64,000 nucleotides of DNA, from NCBI GenBank assembly GCA_903907995.1, contig CAIVQH010000026.1, forward strand, positions 1 to 64,000, in the 5' to 3' direction. How positions within the stretch are numbered: the first letter of the stretch is position 1; each line of letters begins with the position of its first letter. The notes under the pieces are model-generated. The model saw nothing but the letters and a program-made list of their open reading frames with translations. It made no database searches and was not told the origin of the DNA. The position numbers and the translations under genes were made by a program. The DNA comes from an uncultured Verrucomicrobiota bacterium. GTDB lineage: Bacteria; Verrucomicrobiota; Verrucomicrobiia; Limisphaerales; UBA9464. Positions 59,898 through 64,000 of the stretch are shown here, piece after piece.

Positions 59898-61280
59898 ATG
59901 TCACTCCTCATTAAGAACGGCGAAATCGTCACCGCCTCCTCGCGCTACGTCGCCGACATCTGGTGCGAGGGCGAGACCATCACCCGGATTGATCGCGACA
60001 TCACCCCACCGCCGGGCGCGACGGTGATCGATGCCACGGGCAAGTTCGTCTTCCCCGGGTTCATCGATCCGCACACGCACATCTATCTGCCCTTCATGGG
60101 CACCTTTTCCAAGGACACCTACGAGACCGGCAGCCAGGCCGCGCTCGTCGGCGGCACCACCACGATCTTCGACATGTGCTGCCCGTCCCGGGCCGACGAA
60201 CCCGGCGCCGGCTTCGCGACGTGGAATGCGCAGAGCACCGGCAAATCCGCCTGCGACTACAGTTACCACATGGGCGTGACCAAGTTCGATGCCGGCACGG
60301 AGGCGCAACTCCGCGAGATCGTCGCGGCCGGCGTCAGCTCCTTCAAGATCTTCCTCGCCTACAAGGGCGCCTTCGGGATCAGCGACGAGGAGCTTTGGCG
60401 CACCCTCAAGCTCGCCAAGCAGCTCGGCGTCATCGTCGCCGCCCACTGTGAAAACGAGACCCTCGTCTCCGAGCGCCAGAAGGAGCTGCTCGCCGCCGGC
60501 AAGACCGATCCCGGCCAGCATCACGAGAGCCGCCCGCCCCTGGTCGAGGCCGAGGGTGTTCATCACCTGATGACCTTCGCCGAGCTGACCGGGGCGGCGA
60601 CCTATATCGTGCACCTGAGCTGCGAGCAGGCCTTGCAGCAGGCCCTGGCCGCCCGTCAGCGGGGCGTGAACGTCGCCGTCGAAACGCTCATCCAGTACCT
60701 GCTCCTCGACAAGACCTTCGCCGAACGCGGCGGATTCGACGGCGCGAAGTTCGTCATGTCGCCCCCGCTGCGCGATGCCCGCAACCAGTCCGTGCTCTGG
60801 CACGCGCTGAAGTCCGGGCTCATCCAGACGGTGGCCACCGACCACGCCCCCTTCGATTTCGCCCGGCAGAAGCCGATGGGCCAGGCCGACTTCACGAAGA
60901 TCCCAAACGGTATCCCCGCCCTCGAGGACCGCGTGAACCTGCTCTACACCTACGGCGTCCGCGCCGGAAAGCTCGACCTGCACACCTTCGTGGATGTCGC
61001 GAGCACCCAGGCCGCGAAGATCTTCGGACTCTTCCCGCGCAAGGGCACCATCCAGCCCGGCAGCGATGCCGACCTCGTGGTGTTCGACCCCGACTGGCGC
61101 GGCACCATCTCCGCCGCCACGCAGACGATGAATGTGGACTACAGCGCCTTCGAAGGCTGGAAGCTGGAGGGCCGCCCCAGCGTGGTGACCGTCCGCGGCG
61201 AAGTGGCCGTGCGCGATGGGAAGTTCGTGGGGAAAGTGGGCCGCGGCCAATTCCTCAAACGCACGCCGAACCATTTTTGA
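59898..61280 (+). CDS. hydA: Dihydropyrimidinase (hydantoinase)
   Basis: Zinc amidohydrolase of 460 residues that opens dihydrouracil or hydantoins to the N-carbamoyl acid. Metal ligands are in VFPGFIDPHTHIYL. The carbamylated lysine is in SSFKIFLAYKGAFGIS. Further His ligands are in VIVAAHCENETLV and YIVHLSCEQAL, and the Asp in VATDHAPFDF. DYSAFEGWKLEGRP is typical of the family's C-terminal beta domain. ATG 59898 is used. Its stop lies at the edge of repeat copy A. Confidence 0.94.
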   Translation: MSLLIKNGEIVTASSRYVADIWCEGETITRIDRDITPPPGATVIDATGKFVFPGFIDPHTHIYLPFMGTFSKDTYETGSQAALVGGTTTIFDMCCPSRADEPGAGFATWNAQSTGKSACDYSYHMGVTKFDAGTEAQLREIVAAGVSSFKIFLAYKGAFGISDEELWRTLKLAKQLGVIVAAHCENETLVSERQKELLAAGKTDPGQHHESRPPLVEAEGVHHLMTFAELTGAATYIVHLSCEQALQQALAARQRGVNVAVETLIQYLLLDKTFAERGGFDGAKFVMSPPLRDARNQSVLWHALKSGLIQTVATDHAPFDFARQKPMGQADFTKIPNGIPALEDRVNLLYTYGVRAGKLDLHTFVDVASTQAAKIFGLFPRKGTIQPGSDADLVVFDPDWRGTISAATQTMNVDYSAFEGWKLEGRPSVVTVRGEVAVRDGKFVGKVGRGQFLKRTPNHF

Positions 61281-61450
61281 ACCACGGATTGCACGGATCA
61301 CACGGATGGAATCTGAACTGCACAATTCCTGCAGAGTTAAACGAAGCCAACCTTTCACCGGCTCACTCGCCCTCTCCCAAACTCACGCCCTTTTTTGAAA
61401 GCTCCTTATCCCCGGTCCCAATCCGTGCCATCCGTGAAATCCGTGGTTTA
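61281..61450. repeat. Palindromic interspersed repeat, copy A
   Basis: Starts ACCACGGATTGCACGGAT and ends ATCCGTGAAATCCGTGGTTT, so the two ends are inverted repeats. Internal text includes CACAATTCCTGCAGAGTTAA. Copies B and C have the same plan. Confidence 0.8.
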
Positions 61451-61483
61451 AATCTCCTAAAAACGACTCCCGAACCATTTTTG

Positions 61484-61630
61484 AACTACGGATTGCACGG
61501 ATCACACGGATGGGATCTGAACCGCACAATTCCTGCAGAGTTAAGGGCCCCAAGCCTCCAACAAGCCATCTCCCACCGTAAACGCGCGATGCCCCCTGCT
61601 TATCCGTGCCATCCGTGAAATCCGTGGTTT
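61484..61630. repeat. Palindromic interspersed repeat, copy B
   Basis: A second copy of the repeat, one base changed in the first word (AACTACGG). The sequence before it (CGAACCATTTTTGA) duplicates the end of the dihydropyrimidinase gene, so copy B arose by tandem duplication of copy A with its flank. Confidence 0.8.
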
Positions 61631-61689
61631 AAATCTCCCCGAAATCGCACCCATAGTATTCCAAATCACACATTTCGCAGAGGAGACGG

Positions 61690-62067
61690 ATGCAACCAAA
61701 CCAGCTGATTCACGCGGAACTGAGCGAGGCCATCATTGGTTCGGCCATGAAGGTGTTGAACACGCTGAAGCCCGGTCTCAGTGAAAAAGCCTACGAAAAC
61801 GCGCTCGCGATCGAGCTGCGCAAACAGGGTCACCGGGTTGAACAACAGCGGCGATTCGAGGTGCTCTACGAGGGCCAGTTGGTCGACACGCTGGTGCCCG
61901 ACCTGATCATCAACGACCTCGTCATCGTCGACCCCAAGGTCGCCGAGGCCTTCACCGACACCCATTTTGCCCAAATGCTCGGCTATCTCAGCATCACCAA
62001 CCTCCAACTCGCCATCCTGCTAAACTTCAAACACGCCACCCTCCACTGGAAACGCGTCGCCCGCTGA
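61690..62067 (+). CDS. GxxExxY family protein
   Basis: Protein of 125 residues of the GxxExxY family (PD-(D/E)XK nuclease-like fold). The signature is GLSEKAYENALAIELRKQG, followed by VEQQRRFEVLYEGQLVDTLV and DLIINDLVIVDPKV with the nuclease-type D and K. It ends THFAQMLGYLSITNLQLAIL. The role is unknown. ATG 61690 is preceded by AGGAG at 61681-61685, one of few clear ribosome sites here. It is flanked by repeats A/B and C inside the pyrimidine cluster, which suggests it moves with them. Confidence 0.85.
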   Translation: MQPNQLIHAELSEAIIGSAMKVLNTLKPGLSEKAYENALAIELRKQGHRVEQQRRFEVLYEGQLVDTLVPDLIINDLVIVDPKVAEAFTDTHFAQMLGYLSITNLQLAILLNFKHATLHWKRVAR

Positions 62068-62077
62068 GTCATTACTG

Positions 62078-62252
62078 AACCACGGATTGCACCGATTCCA
62101 CGGATGGGACCCGACAAGCACAGTGCCTGCACAGTTAAACGAATCCAGCCATCCACGTGCCCACTCGCTGCCTCAAAAAAAAACTCACGCCCGTATTTGA
62201 ATATGCCCTATCCCCGGTCCCAATCCGTGTAATCAGTGAAATCCGTGGTTAA
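62078..62252. repeat. Palindromic interspersed repeat, copy C
   Basis: AACCACGGATTGCACCGATT at the left and GAAATCCGTGGTTAAA at the right. It lies just after the GxxExxY gene and ends 12 bp before the permease start. Confidence 0.78.
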
Positions 62253-62264
62253 ACCCCTTTCCTC

Positions 62265-63719
<1,455 letters not shown>

Positions 63720-63744
63720 CCGCCGGCTCCGCGCCTATTTTTCC

Positions 63745-64000
63745 ATGAGCCACCCCACGCTTCCTCCTTTCGGCCACACGCCCGCGCCTTACACCGGCCC
63801 CTCCGCCGAGGAGGTGATCGCGTTGCGCAAGGAGTTCCTCAGCCCCGCCATCTTTCACTACTACCGGCAACCGCTGATGATCGTCGAAGGTCGCGGCCAG
63901 TATCTTTACGACGAAAAGGGCCGTCGCTACCTCGACGGCTTTGCGGGCATCGTCACCGTCAGCGTCGGCCACTGCCATCCGCACGTCGTCGCGGCGGCCC
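63745..64000 (+). CDS. Class III aminotransferase, N-terminal part (runs off the window)
   Basis: Partial; the window ends inside the gene. The first 85 residues show [22 protein letters not shown] and [31 protein letters not shown]. This is the N-terminus of a PLP fold-type I, class III omega-aminotransferase close to AGXT2-like enzymes. In this cluster it would transfer the amino group of beta-alanine or 3-aminoisobutyrate. The PLP lysine lies beyond the edge. Confidence 0.85.
   Translation, partial: MSHPTLPPFGHTPAPYTGPSAEEVIALRKEFLSPAIFHYYRQPLMIVEGRGQYLYDEKGRRYLDGFAGIVTVSVGHCHPHVVAAA

Noticed and set aside
59901-61358. Minus-strand open frame of 485 codons opposite the dihydropyrimidinase
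   Set aside because: Antisense shadow of a well-defined enzyme gene.

Overview
The window looks like a chromosomal segment of a Verrucomicrobiota bacterium, possibly Limisphaerales/Pedosphaera-like. This is inferred from family content, not from a marker gene: a PVC-type membrane-bound dehydrogenase with a Verrucomicrobium/Pirellula-type heme-binding partner, a DUF1501 protein, a PQQ-like beta-propeller protein, HEAT-repeat proteins with a GKxLSxWI motif, DUF2203, GxxExxY and four-helix-bundle proteins. The backbone is GC-rich with few clear Shine-Dalgarno sites. No rRNA or tRNA gene and no CRISPR array was seen.

Layout. 0.3-5.5 kb: a Gfo/Idh/MocA oxidoreductase, serB, a cation diffusion facilitator, a secreted protein and argG with a terminator. 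5.7-7.4 kb: a 5'-truncated response regulator, an AsmA-like protein and a cysteine-containing protein. 7.4-15.7 kb: an AT-richer integrated element bounded by an exact 16-bp direct repeat. It carries a tyrosine integrase, a serine recombinase, a two-gene unit with weak Rep-like features, a secreted LamG protein, an XRE regulator, small genes and a broken frame. 15.9-23.6 kb: DUF2203, a TPR lipoprotein, a 33-residue bS22/mS38-like protein missed by length cut-offs, hisG, glutaredoxin, cupin, an FAD enzyme and an ECF sigma operon. 23.7-33.4 kb: a TPR protein, then a four-gene operon (dehydrogenase, heme protein, two HEAT paralogues), an alpha/beta hydrolase and a secreted protein.

33.6-35.5 kb: leuA preceded by what reads as a complete ribosome-mediated attenuator: a 23-residue leader peptide with seven Leu codons, a hairpin in the Leu-codon region, a possible antiterminator and a 12-pair terminator with a U tract. 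This is the strongest regulatory finding. 35.6-44.2 kb: a surface-polysaccharide cluster of glycosyltransferases, a double methyltransferase and an ABC exporter interrupted by an in-frame amber codon. 44.2-56.7 kb: a nickel-type transporter, deoC, the beta-propeller and DUF1501 proteins, mannose-1-phosphate guanylyltransferase, trpA, a protein with two GTP-cyclohydrolase-II-like halves (the second lacking the zinc cysteines), a phosphoribosyltransferase, a SIS-like protein and a DUF3574 lipoprotein.

56.7-64 kb: a reductive pyrimidine/hydantoin catabolism cluster (carbamoylase, PreA, dihydropyrimidinase, NCS1 permease, class III aminotransferase). It should convert an imported pyrimidine or hydantoin through the dihydro- and N-carbamoyl forms to a beta-amino acid and then a semialdehyde. 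Two small genes of mobile-associated families, each flanked by repeats, sit inside the cluster. Heptameric tandem repeats recur in intergenic gaps across the window.
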